This document shows, in pieces, positions 16,301-23,400 of a stretch of DNA of 41,985 bases; positions within the stretch are counted from its first letter, which is position 1; each line of letters begins with the position of its first letter. Below the pieces are notes generated by a model. That model ran no database searches. It was not told the DNA's origin and saw nothing but the letters and a program-made list of their open reading frames with translations. A program made the position numbers and the translations under genes. This stretch comes from Pseudopedobacter sp036379295 (GTDB taxonomy: Bacteria; Bacteroidota; Bacteroidia; Sphingobacteriales; Sphingobacteriaceae): contig DASVGY010000114.1 in the NCBI GenBank assembly GCA_036379295.1, forward strand, positions 1 to 41,985, in the 5' to 3' direction.

Positions 16301-18442
16301 AATATTATTTACTTCACTTAAAGTATTGGTATTGATACTTACCGGTAAATAGTAGCTTGCCGTACCTACCGGGAAGGTGTAAACTGTACCAGCAACAATG
16401 TTTTGAGTAAGTTTGCCTACAATGTAGTTGCTTGTACCAGCGCCGCTTATTGCGTTTGCATTGGTATTGGCAATGGTTAGATCACCGGTAATCTTTACTG
16501 CCTCACCTATAAATTCTACGGTTTTATAAGTGCCACCAGCACTTAAATTCACGTTTGTTTTTAAGCCCAATTGTTTACTTAAGGTACCCACATAAGCCAT
16601 AGTGGCAGAGCCTGTTCCATAAAACTCTATGGTTCCATTCCCTTCTATTGCCCCTGCGTTATAGCCCGTGAAATAAGTAAATCCAGAAACTAGAATTTTT
16701 AAGGTACCGTTTACCTCTAATTTATCCTTAATGATAAGATTGCTTGCGGGTAATGTAGCAGTAATACCGTTATTTATAACTACCCGACCTACAGTAGTAG
16801 CTGCTGCAACGCTAGGCTGGTTTACAGTGTTGGCATCAAAAATAGCAGTTGTATTTATATCGGCTAAGCCGTTGCTCCAATTTCCGGCATCGTTCCATGC
16901 GGTTGATAAGGCGCCTGTCCATTTGGTCGTTTTCGGTTCGCCAATTTGGTTAATTGTTCCTTGTGCTATATAGCTATCGGCCTTTGAGTACGCGAATGAA
17001 GGAAAGCGTGTGCCAAAATCTGTATCTACCAAAAAGGGTGTTAAGGTGTTGCCTCCCAAAATAATGGGAATCTTAAAATCATCGGCGAAAGCGAAGTTTG
17101 TACTGCTTTCGGCAATCAGTTCTACTTTGTCGATGTTAGCCTGTGATACTTTGCTAATGTTGTAATTGGCATTTGTAAAAATGATAGCATTGTAATTGTC
17201 GGGCACCAAATAATCTCCAATGGCAGAAAAAGTGGTTCTATGTCCATAAAATATTAGACTTCCGTCAGAGCGCACATGCAATTTTTCGGCGTTGTTTAAG
17301 AACCTATTTGACGCCGGTGAGGTAGGTGTAGAATTGATGATGCCACCAGTTGTAATATCTAATTTGAGCATGCCGCTGTACAAGTAGTTATAGTTGTTAA
17401 ACTGTCCATAAATGGGATTGAGATTTGGTAGGGAGCTATACGGCGCAATGGGCGGAGGTATGCTGTTCGACCCAGAGTAGGTGTAAGTAACATAAGCTGT
17501 TCCGCTGGCGGGATCAACCGCTTTAAAGCCAGCGCCTAAAGTTGTAGCGTGGAACCATGTTCTTTCTCCATTGCTATCCAAACCCATTAAGCAAAAATAA
17601 TATGAACCATAACTGGTAGGATTTGTGGCCGTTAAGGTTACTTCATTTGAAATAATGGTTGGTGAGTTGGCCGTAATATTGACCATTAGACTGCCATTGT
17701 TGGTTACAAATTGCTTTGGTGCCGATACAACAAAGCTAAGTGAATTGCCGGTACCAAATATTTCATGATGCCAAACTTCGTCGCCGTTGTTATTGTATTT
17801 AATGATACGGGTGCCAAATTTGTCAGTATAATTGCCACTGACGGGCTTATAATTAGATGCTATAATAATATAAATAGAACCATCATCCATTACTTGCATT
17901 CCGCTTACATTGGGCAATGTTGTACCGCTATCGCCATAAGATATGTTTACTCCAGTATCTATCGGTTTTATCCATTGCACAACGCCAGTGTTGCTCGTTT
18001 TAATCATTTTTGCACCATAACCTGTCTCTATAAAGCCATTGCCATAATCGTTGCCGGGAAAAGTCCCCGTTATAATGCTGAACAGGTTACCATCTTTATC
18101 AATAACATGATTGCCACCAAGCGAATTGTAGATGTTGTTGTTGCCAGCATTTCTTTCGAATGTTTTCAATAAAGTTTGTTGGCCGCTTGTGCTGATTTTG
18201 CCATATATACACTGTTGGAGGGGATACGAACCGTAGCTCCCAGCATCGTAATTATTACCAGCGAACAGGTTTTTGCCTCCTAAACGAGCCAGGAAATAAA
18301 GGTTTCCGTCGCTAGCGTAACGCATTTCGTCTACAGCGGTCATGCCGCCACCAAATGCAAAGGACGTGGTAACACCATCTTGTGCTTTCACTCCCATCAA
18401 TGCTGTTGCAATAAATAGGATAACTAGTACTATTTTTTTCAT
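13373..18442 (-). CDS. Giant T9SS-exported repeat protein (1689 residues)
   Basis: A large extracellular protein. The start is set at 18442 because MKKIVLVILFIATALMGVKAQ is a clear signal peptide; the frame stays open to 18628, but that extension covers the promoter. Residues about 22-490 form a beta-propeller-like region with repeats such as ASDGNLYFLARLGG. Three copies of a module of about 340 residues follow. Each starts with a WTG...GNWSNG motif (Trp508, Trp847, Trp1187) and contains an IVGK...YTFPVG motif in its middle. A fibronectin-like region near residue 1530 (KLYWETASELNNDKFEIERS) follows. The last 75 residues (FRVYPNPATEI ... GVYIVKAI ... KQVIIK) are a type A T9SS sorting domain. 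It is probably a surface adhesin or matrix protein; no enzyme motif is seen. The upstream palindrome suggests two-component control. Confidence 0.9.
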   Translation of the reverse strand: MKKIVLVILFIATALMGVKAQDGVTTSFAFGGGMTAVDEMRYASDGNLYFLARLGGKNLFAGNNYDAGSYGSYPLQQCIYGKISTSGQQTLLKTFERNAGNNNIYNSLGGNHVIDKDGNLFSIITGTFPGNDYGNGFIETGYGAKMIKTSNTGVVQWIKPIDTGVNISYGDSGTTLPNVSGMQVMDDGSIYIIIASNYKPVSGNYTDKFGTRIIKYNNNGDEVWHHEIFGTGNSLSFVVSAPKQFVTNNGSLMVNITANSPTIISNEVTLTATNPTSYGSYYFCLMGLDSNGERTWFHATTLGAGFKAVDPASGTAYVTYTYSGSNSIPPPIAPYSSLPNLNPIYGQFNNYNYLYSGMLKLDITTGGIINSTPTSPASNRFLNNAEKLHVRSDGSLIFYGHRTTFSAIGDYLVPDNYNAIIFTNANYNISKVSQANIDKVELIAESSTNFAFADDFKIPIILGGNTLTPFLVDTDFGTRFPSFAYSKADSYIAQGTINQIGEPKTTKWTGALSTAWNDAGNWSNGLADINTTAIFDANTVNQPSVAAATTVGRVVINNGITATLPASNLIIKDKLEVNGTLKILVSGFTYFTGYNAGAIEGNGTIEFYGTGSATMAYVGTLSKQLGLKTNVNLSAGGTYKTVEFIGEAVKITGDLTIANTNANAISGAGTSNYIVGKLTQNIVAGTVYTFPVGTASYYLPVSINTNTLSEVNNITVSPKTNNPAVPDLNISGGTVNRFSNNGIWAITTDAVPISGTYSITLNKNNATNGDADANKYLILKTKPANSVYAFEGSLGNRSQTGGTGTSPNFQNSAISVSQGDLDSFGEFGIAVMSGAISQPLAITASTWTGTTNTDWNNSGNWSNGVPSSTVNAVIPSGLANYPLIYNQTKSYLNNLTIDAGVNVNLSDRLLVVNEIKNNGIITVNTTANANSALPVRALLNGNGKVVFLKTKVLTDAQTHAGNINCDVEVNIGDANSININGMIGGNVKIISGMPVNTLSNGEIIQLDPNVTLEITAPINHIVGRITKSVSSNGMYNFPIGNYLTSPYNGGRKYGAITITNHDVANTSQYQVWFDGSTTGTYIPQKKGSDIYSSFLNSGYWWITPNVVSTSGTIDLVLKTSNYTNGKADISDYALIRANDAGYWTFIENAVFSENAGIITVTANGLAPLSTTGATRFYIGLKATTTTWTGQANNGNWNTAGNWSSGVPNTTTKAIFNGSATNFPTTNIPTSNAPAAVEIQSGATLSLPTSFSTPIPMINNGTIEVKGTGTFVGFGNSPYTIPSGSGTLKFTANSPNQIYGAYLTNSTIPNAIEIANPAGVTVYNSSLNLGGSLIFTSGKLTVAPNYTLNMTNPNATITGASTSSYIIGNVNRTVNSAGNYTFPVGTATAYAPAVIQLNNIVGPTSISASFNSTALSNQPNLSVGSATITQALAGGSWTIIPNIQPTSGNYNITLSAPLGSSTANDFAIIKREDNYAGYPWTVAGTPQSSSVNAGMVTAVATGITSFSQFGLGEVVGVLPVKLTKFLASADAKFAKLYWETASELNNDKFEIERSTNGKDFIRIGKLKGNGTSQKLNAYSFKDLAPTSGLNYYRLKQVDFNGHYEYSETRTVKFDLMDLVFRVYPNPATEIINFSETVKSVDIYTLSGAKVYEQTTTACTVNIPSAIKPGVYIVKAILLNGLSVTKQVIIK
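13900..16960 (-). repeat. Three tandem protein modules of about 1,020 bp each
   Basis: The codons for the first Trp of the WTG motif lie at 16921, 15904 and 14884, giving periods of 1017 and 1020 bases. Each unit encodes W-T-G, then G-N-W-S-x-G-(V/L), a short acidic or hydrophobic strand pattern, and about 220 residues later an I-V/I-G ... F-P-V/I-G motif. The units are diverged at the protein level, so the duplications are old. Module edges are approximate. Confidence 0.8.
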
Positions 18443-18466
18443 GATTTTTTGTTTTGATTGATGGGT

Positions 18467-18513
18467 TAAAATTGGCGTTTTAAAAGAACAGAAACCATAC
18501 GCAGTTCTTCGTA
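18467..18513 (-). promoter_or_regulatory. TACG-N8-CGTA operator plus -7-like box of the giant T9SS gene
   Basis: On the - strand the palindrome TACGAAGAACTGCGTA (18498-18513) is followed by 23 bases and then CAATTTTA, a weak match to the Bacteroidetes -7 box TAnnTTTG. Shifting by one base gives CCAATTTT. The operator edge lies 56 bases before the start codon. The whole leader, including CGTATGGTTT and ATCAATCAAA, is nearly the same as that of the gene starting at 22458. Confidence 0.65.
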
Positions 18514-18593
18514 TTTTAGGTAGAGAAGCATTACTTTGAAATGGAAGCCCGCTAAGATTGATTTCCGTTTCAGGAAGATGCTTAAAACAAGAA

Positions 18594-18620
18594 AAGCCGT
18601 GAGCATTACACCCACGACTT
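18594..18620 (-). terminator. Rho-independent terminator of the beta-barrel gene
   Basis: Read on the - strand, AAGTCGTG and CACGGCTT pair through one G-T wobble around a GC-containing loop, and TTCTTGTTTT follows. It lies 100 bases past the stop codon at 18720 and just upstream of the promoter of the giant gene. Confidence 0.65.
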
Positions 18621-18719
18621 TCAATCAAACAAAAATCAAACCCCTCCTTTGATGTCTGGCGTTCGAAACCTCAACGATAACGCCGAACAGGAAAAGGTTT
18701 GATTGGTGATATTTATTCG

Positions 18720-19235
18720 CTAAAATTTTAGTGCTAAACCCACTGATAAGTTTGCTACACCGTAACCAACTTCGCCAAAGGCGCCAAGTTTTGGTGTAAA
18801 ATAGTAACGAGCTCCTACAAAACCACTATATGCTACACCGCCAGCAGTTGCTTTAGGGCCAGCATACGCAGAAGGGTAAGATACACTAGCTACATTGTAA
18901 CCTAACATTACTCCACCGTAAGTATCTAAATTTTCAATACCAAAATCGTGGTGGTAAGAAGCTCGTACGCCAGCAATAATATAGCTGTATTTGATATCCC
19001 CACCAAAACCAGGCGTAGTTACTCCAGAGTAAGTAACCATTGCGCCACCGCTAATATTTTCGGTAAAACCATGCTCAAAGGATGCACCAATTGGCGTACC
19101 AAATCCGCCACCTAGTCCAATTCCTAAATTTAAAAGATTGTCTCCTTTTTGGTAAACCTGTGCCGATGCCGACGTTAAGCCTAAAGTGGCAATGGCAACT
19201 ATTGCCAGTAAAATTTTTTGTGTTGCTTTTTTCAT
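18720..19235 (-). CDS. Small outer-membrane beta-barrel protein
   Basis: A 171-residue exported protein. The N-terminus, MKKATQKILLAIVAIATLGL to TSASAQ, is a signal peptide with a likely AQ cleavage site. The mature part alternates glycine and aromatic residues in short amphipathic strands (NLGIGLGGGFGTP, ASFEHGFTENISGG, YSYIIAGVRASYHH, SGFVGARYYFT). It ends with LSVGLALKF, whose terminal phenylalanine is the usual insertion signal for barrels handled by the BAM complex. About eight strands fit the length, as in OmpX/OmpW-like barrels. The role is unknown. It has an unusually long upstream region with a palindromic operator 244 bases before the start codon. Confidence 0.82.
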   Translation of the reverse strand: MKKATQKILLAIVAIATLGLTSASAQVYQKGDNLLNLGIGLGGGFGTPIGASFEHGFTENISGGAMVTYSGVTTPGFGGDIKYSYIIAGVRASYHHDFGIENLDTYGGVMLGYNVASVSYPSAYAGPKATAGGVAYSGFVGARYYFTPKLGAFGEVGYGVANLSVGLALKF

Positions 19236-19447
19236 GTTTGTTTTTGTTTAGTTAATTAATTGTTGAGATTTTTATTTTAAATTGTTTGATTATCAACTTT
19301 ATAGAGAGCGTTTTTAACAAATAGATTCCATAAAACTATATTTCACTATTAGAAATATTTATGATTTTATATTTAATATACTAACACCACAAACCCAATT
19401 ATCCAGAAATAACTTTCTCATAAGTGATTTAAAATTAATTTGTTGTT

Positions 19448-19494
19448 CAAAAGTGCCATTTAATTAAAATCAAAAAAATACGTATTTATACGTA
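19448..19494 (-). promoter_or_regulatory. TACG-N8-CGTA operator plus -7-like box of the beta-barrel gene
   Basis: On the - strand TACGTATAAATACGTA (19479-19494) is followed by exactly 23 bases and then CACTTTTG, which matches TAnnTTTG except for its first base. Spacing and half-sites are the same as at the other four sites of the cluster. Confidence 0.6.
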
Positions 19495-19571
19495 TTTTGT
19501 AAATTGATTCTGTCCAGAAAAAATAAGCAGCTTATTTTTTTCAAAACTTTGTTTATCAGATATTTACGAAT

Positions 19572-19604
19572 AAAAAAAAAGAAAAACCTCCGCGGGTTTT
19601 TCTC
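19572..19604 (-). terminator. Rho-independent terminator of the 19659-20630 gene
   Basis: Arms AGAAAAACC and GGTTTTTCT pair perfectly around a six-base GC-rich loop. On the - strand a T-rich tail (TTTTTTTTTATT) follows. The hairpin also has a T-rich tail on the + strand and may work in both directions. Confidence 0.85.
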
Positions 19605-19658
19605 TTTTTCAAAAATGGATCGCTGTTAGCTTTATTTTTTCTTAATAGTTAATTTCAA

Positions 19659-20630
19659 TTAATTGGTAAATGGTCTTAGCGCATCCCCAGTAAAATTCCA
19701 GGTCTTAACTACTTTGCCATCGTTAGTGGTTATTAACTCACAATGCGTATAATCATCAGAAGAGCCGCGAGGAGATGTAAATTTGGTATAACTCACCAAA
19801 ATATTTTTTGCTCCATTAACAAAGGTAACCGATGGGGTATCGTCGTTTGCATCTGCGCTTATGTTAACCGTGTATAAAACGCTTGCAGCCGGAGCGTCTT
19901 TTTTTATCGCTTTAACTTTGACCTCATACCTTCTACTTGTAGAAGTTTCTTGCACAAACGCAAGCTGAGTGGCATCTTTAGACATTGTTAAATTGCGTAT
20001 TTTTGACTTATCTTCGTTAAGTAACACGTTAAAACTGTTTCTCTCGTCAAAAACTCCATTTACGATAAGCGCAAAATATCCCGATTCATCTAAAATTCCG
20101 TTACCATCTGCGCTAATTAACTCAGGATTATAAATACTGGCATAAAGTGGAATAGTCAGTTCTTTTTCGCCGGTTCCGTCAACATTTATAGCGTAAGCTT
20201 TAGACGCTGTTTGGTTAGGATAAGCGGCCCCGGGCATCGTATAAATAATTTTACCGTCTGTGGTGGCTTTAATAATACCAATTTGGGTACCTGGCTGAAA
20301 TGTTTTAATGGTTTTTTTATCTGTGCCGTCTAAGTTACAGGTTCGTAAAAAGAAAGGCTTGTTATAAGCCTCGGTGTATAAATAGGCCATCTTATTGCTT
20401 TTTGCAACATAAGCTGTACCCCCAAAGTAATTGTTGTTGGTATTTGGTCCTTCGCTAACCACTAATTTCCGGTTCTCGCCTTTTAAATCGGTGCTGTAAA
20501 TGGTAAAGGTATCTACATAAAAAACAGTTGTACTTTCGTTAGATGACGATGACGGACTGCTATTGTTACTTTTAGAACACCCTAAAAATGAAAGGCTGGC
20601 AATGACCATGTAAAATATTTTTTTTTTCAT
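19659..20630 (-). CDS. Lipoprotein with TolB/WD40-like beta-propeller character
   Basis: A 323-residue lipoprotein. The signal MKKKIFYMVIASLSFLGC has a clear lipobox (FLGC) followed by a serine- and asparagine-rich linker. The body has repeated blocks in which a residue pair such as DG or DK precedes short strands: DLKGENRKLVVSEG, NLDGTDKKTIKTFQPG, NVDGTGEKELTIP, SKDATQLAFVQETS. This is the pattern of TolB-type or DUF5050-type propellers in which each blade carries an x-D-G-x motif. It may bind a partner protein or ligand at the cell surface; no enzyme residues are evident. It lies 82 bases after the 581-residue gene on the same strand and may be co-transcribed with it. Confidence 0.72.
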   Translation of the reverse strand: MKKKIFYMVIASLSFLGCSKSNNSSPSSSSNESTTVFYVDTFTIYSTDLKGENRKLVVSEGPNTNNNYFGGTAYVAKSNKMAYLYTEAYNKPFFLRTCNLDGTDKKTIKTFQPGTQIGIIKATTDGKIIYTMPGAAYPNQTASKAYAINVDGTGEKELTIPLYASIYNPELISADGNGILDESGYFALIVNGVFDERNSFNVLLNEDKSKIRNLTMSKDATQLAFVQETSTSRRYEVKVKAIKKDAPAASVLYTVNISADANDDTPSVTFVNGAKNILVSYTKFTSPRGSSDDYTHCELITTNDGKVVKTWNFTGDALRPFTN

Positions 20631-20712
20631 GATGTGTTATTTAAATTAAAATGTTGATTGTAAAATTGTGACGATTAATGGGCAACTAAGCAGTAATAGA
20701 AACGATGTCGAA

Positions 20713-22458
20713 CTATTTAGTCATCGCATTCCACTCAATTTTATAGTCTTCTGTTTGTGCTTCCTTTGCCTTTAGTTCCTGAATAGCTTTCCTAAAAGCA
20801 TTTAACATTTCTGTTTTTTGTAGGTAAGTATCTTCTAAAATTTGCAGATTAACTCCCTTTTTATTGCTGAGACCTGTACCATTACCCGTAATAGTTCCAG
20901 AAAAATAATTGGTATTGATAATATCTGCCAAAACTTCTCCGTTTAACTCAAAGCTTAAGCTTGGCACCATTACGGCGTTCATTTTACCATCCGGAACCAT
21001 CGTTAAACCAAGGTTTAAGCGCATAGTGGCATTCGCACCCGTTTCTTCCATAATCTGATATTCTCCACTTCTTTTTCCAACCATTAAAGTAAGCGGCCTT
21101 ACTCCGGATAGTAATTTTGTGTTTTTGTAAGTTTGCACATATTCAGATTTTGAGTTTTGTTCTTCCTTAGAAAACGGAGCAATAATTTTATACCCGTTAG
21201 AACTAGTTACCTTGTCTATTGGTACAAATTCTACATTGAGTTCTTCTTTCAGTATTTTTGTTAAACCTTCATACATGTTGCTTAACACTTCAGCCCAAAC
21301 CTCTTTTGGAAAAACAGGAAATTTTATTGAAACCGTGGATATAGTTCTGCTACCGTCCATATTATCCGTAGTTTTAGAATTATAGAATGTGGTTTTACCC
21401 TTTATAGATAAAGAGGTGATAGCTACCTTTTTAAGCCTTGATAAATTTGGACTCGTTAGTGCCAGTTTTTTATTGATTTTAAAAGGCAACTGATCCTTTT
21501 GTCCCTTTCCAACAATCTCTATCTCCTTATTAAAAATAGGTTTATTGGTTACGGTAATAAACTTGCCGTCAGTTGTTCCAGCAGAATAAATAACTTCGGG
21601 CAAATCGCCTTTTAAGTTACTCACTGACTCCTCAGCCATTCTGCTAACTTGAATGTAGGGGTTATCTGTAAAATTCGCACTTGAACCATCCATGTTTCTG
21701 AAAAACGCCGCCGGAATAACTATTTTAGCCGCCGGCGGAAAGTAACCCACGTTGTAAAAAGTTTTGATTCCGATTGTACTCCCCGTAAGCTGAACCGATA
21801 CCATCGATTTATCGTTTTTATCCAAATCGCCTAAATCGATAGTCATATCTTTGGTAAGATCAACCGAAATATTATCTTTTTGTCCATTAACAGCCAATAA
21901 CTTAATCTTTTGTTTCGGTGGGTTAACTGTGAATGAGGTGTATTGCCCAGATGAAGTTTTAGCCTCCACCAACCTTGGTTTATCATTATCTTTAAAATAG
22001 ACCGAATAAATCCCGATGGAAACATAGTTTGCCGGTTTACCATCAACAGTTACTGTACCGTCAACTTTAGTAAACTTTAAATTCTCTTTTGAAGAAAACA
22101 TCAGAAATAAAACGTTTCCACCTGGTTCGTAGCCTTCAAAAAAGCTTTGGTCAATGGTTCCAACCTCTGCGGGGTGCAAATTAGTTAGGTAACCGGCCGT
22201 TAGCGCTATGCCGTTAAAATCCGGAATAGTCTTAATCATTCCCGTCATCCCTCCACCCACGGCTCCGGCTACCTTAGCCATTTTACCCACCATTTTATTC
22301 ATAAAACCACCACTGGTTTTTGCGCTACCCTGTTTAGCAACTTCTGTTTTAGTAGAATCTTTTTTAGGCAACATACCTTTAAGCTTTCCAAATTGCGCAA
22401 AAGAGCCTAGGCTAAAAGCTACGATTAGCACACCTGTAAAAATTAGTTTTTTCTTCAT
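20713..22458 (-). CDS. Exported protein of unknown family (581 residues)
   Basis: The start at 22458 gives the signal peptide MKKKLIFTGVLIVAFSLGSFAQ; the frame is open to 22503, but that would translate the promoter region. A charged linker (LPKKDSTKTEVAKQ) and a glycine- and methionine-rich hydrophobic stretch (GKMAKVAGAVGGGMTGMI, about residues 55-75) follow. The rest looks like a soluble, mostly beta, periplasmic or surface protein with no motif I recognise. The glycine-rich segment could be a membrane-associated helix. Its leader is nearly the same as that of the giant T9SS gene, so the two are probably controlled together. Confidence 0.72.
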   Translation of the reverse strand: MKKKLIFTGVLIVAFSLGSFAQFGKLKGMLPKKDSTKTEVAKQGSAKTSGGFMNKMVGKMAKVAGAVGGGMTGMIKTIPDFNGIALTAGYLTNLHPAEVGTIDQSFFEGYEPGGNVLFLMFSSKENLKFTKVDGTVTVDGKPANYVSIGIYSVYFKDNDKPRLVEAKTSSGQYTSFTVNPPKQKIKLLAVNGQKDNISVDLTKDMTIDLGDLDKNDKSMVSVQLTGSTIGIKTFYNVGYFPPAAKIVIPAAFFRNMDGSSANFTDNPYIQVSRMAEESVSNLKGDLPEVIYSAGTTDGKFITVTNKPIFNKEIEIVGKGQKDQLPFKINKKLALTSPNLSRLKKVAITSLSIKGKTTFYNSKTTDNMDGSRTISTVSIKFPVFPKEVWAEVLSNMYEGLTKILKEELNVEFVPIDKVTSSNGYKIIAPFSKEEQNSKSEYVQTYKNTKLLSGVRPLTLMVGKRSGEYQIMEETGANATMRLNLGLTMVPDGKMNAVMVPSLSFELNGEVLADIINTNYFSGTITGNGTGLSNKKGVNLQILEDTYLQKTEMLNAFRKAIQELKAKEAQTEDYKIEWNAMTK

Positions 22459-22481
22459 GATTTTTTGTTTGATTGATATGT

Positions 22482-22528
22482 CAAATTGAGATAAATAAAT
22501 CATGGCAAACCATACGAAGAACTGCGTA
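22482..22528 (-). promoter_or_regulatory. TACG-N8-CGTA operator plus -7-like box of the 581-residue exported protein
   Basis: On the - strand TACGCAGTTCTTCGTA (22513-22528) is followed by 23 bases and then TCAATTTG, a TAnnTTTG-like box with one mismatch. The operator edge is 55 bases before the start codon. The 16-mer is the exact reverse complement of the operator of the giant gene. Confidence 0.68.
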
Positions 22529-22570
22529 TTTTTTGGTGAAAGAATTTAGGGCATTGCCATCAACAAAATG

Positions 22571-22649
22571 CAACCCCGGCTATCCGCTAAATCTTTTTTG
22601 GCCAGCCCGAGCGCCCGATAACCAAAAGGATACCGCTGCTATCCGGCTT
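22571..22649 (-). repeat. GC-rich structured intergenic repeat (Bacteroidota dispersed-repeat type)
   Basis: On the - strand the element reads AAGCCGGATAGCAGCGGTAT, then a TTTTGG/CCAAAA stem around a GC-rich loop, then TTTAGCGGATAGCCGGGGTT. CGGATAGC occurs at both ends. The element is far more GC-rich than its surroundings. It lies about 45 bases downstream of the response regulator stop codon and 43 bases upstream of the operator of the next gene. I recall similar AGCGGATAGCC elements between genes in many Bacteroidota, but cannot verify this here. Confidence 0.55.
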
Positions 22650-22692
22650 ATAAAGCTGGGCTTTTGCCATAAGAAAAACTGCAAGCTATATT

Positions 22693-23346
22693 TTAAAGTA
22701 AATTACTTTTATTAGCCACATCAATAGCGCTCATTTTATTATTTACCTGGAGTTTTCGGTAAATATTTTCTATATGCTTACGTACGGTTCCGTAGCTAAT
22801 AAAAAGTTTGTTTGCTATTTGATCATAACTTAATCCTTCTTTTAAAAAGCCTAAGAGTTCTATTTCGCGTTTGGTTAATCCATAATAAGAGGGTTCGGAT
22901 GGCTTTGGAGGTAAAGGGTTTCTTAACAAATTTAACACCCTTGAGGCTATCCCGGCCGACATAGCCGCACCGCCAGACAAGGTTTCTACGATAGCCTGCT
23001 TAAGCATTTCCGCGGTTTCTTCTTTTAAAAGATAACCATCGGCGCCAGCCAAAATTGCTTTAAAAATACTTTCATCGTCATCAAAGGTGGTTAGCATTAA
23101 CACCTTTATTTCTGGATGTTTTTGTTTAAGCAAAGTTGTGGCTGCTATCCCATCCATCCCCGGCATTTGGATATCCATCAAAACTAAATCTAAAGGCTGC
23201 CTTTTAATTTTGGTTAACAACTCTTCTCCGTTGAAAGCGGTTACCGTAACTAAAAACTCTTTATTAAACGATAGCTTATTTAAACAAGCTTTTAAAGCAA
23301 AGCGGTTGTCTTCGGCAATGGCGATATAAATAGGATTTTGATGCAT
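22693..23346 (-). CDS. NarL/FixJ-family response regulator (RR1)
   Basis: A 217-residue transcription factor with an N-terminal receiver domain and a C-terminal LuxR-type helix-turn-helix. Receiver landmarks are the acidic pocket AEDN (residues 11-14), the phosphoacceptor Asp58 in LVLMDIQMPGMDG, the Thr in LMLTTFDDD and the Lys in GYLLKEE. The DNA-binding domain reads YGLTKREIELLGFLKEGLSY, then the recognition helix SYGTVRKHIENIY. It is a close paralogue of the regulator at 24802-25467. It lies 54 bases after the kinase gene ending at 23401, its likely partner. The operator in that gap suggests that it also has its own, self-regulated promoter. Confidence 0.92.
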   Translation of the reverse strand: MHQNPIYIAIAEDNRFALKACLNKLSFNKEFLVTVTAFNGEELLTKIKRQPLDLVLMDIQMPGMDGIAATTLLKQKHPEIKVLMLTTFDDDESIFKAILAGADGYLLKEETAEMLKQAIVETLSGGAAMSAGIASRVLNLLRNPLPPKPSEPSYYGLTKREIELLGFLKEGLSYDQIANKLFISYGTVRKHIENIYRKLQVNNKMSAIDVANKSNLL

Positions 23347-23351
23347 TTAAT

Positions 23352-23398
23352 CAAACATCCTAAAACTTTAACTTCGGTTATATACGAAGAACTACGTA
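23352..23398 (-). promoter_or_regulatory. TACG-N8-CGTA operator plus -7-like box of RR1
   Basis: On the - strand TACGTAGTTCTTCGTA (23383-23398) is followed by exactly 23 bases and then GATGTTTG, which matches TAnnTTTG except for its first base. The start codon is five bases beyond the box, which would give a very short or leaderless transcript. The site fills the gap between the kinase stop (23401) and the regulator start (23346). Confidence 0.65.
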
Positions 23399-23400
23399 TT

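Larger units (their letters stand above)
19236..19658. other. 423-bp intergenic region holding a promoter and a terminator
   Basis: From the beta-barrel gene outward it holds an AT-rich leader of about 210 bases, the operator and -7-like box at 19448-19494, and the terminator hairpin of the next gene at 19581-19604. No open frame of note is present on either strand. If the 19448 box is used, the barrel mRNA would carry a leader of about 200 bases. Confidence 0.6.

Noticed and set aside
18443..18628. N-terminal extension of the giant protein frame by 62 residues
   Set aside because: It would put a signal peptide in the middle of the protein and would translate through the operator and promoter.
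22459..22503. N-terminal extension of the 581-residue protein by 15 residues
   Set aside because: The extension covers the -7-like box and precedes a clean signal peptide starting MKKK.
22779..22794. A seventh TACG-N8-CGTA match
   Set aside because: It lies inside the coding region of RR1, where the codons for the conserved recognition helix residues Tyr-Gly-Thr-Val-Arg create it. The homologous codons in RR2 do not form the motif, and no -7 box at the fixed distance is expected inside the gene.
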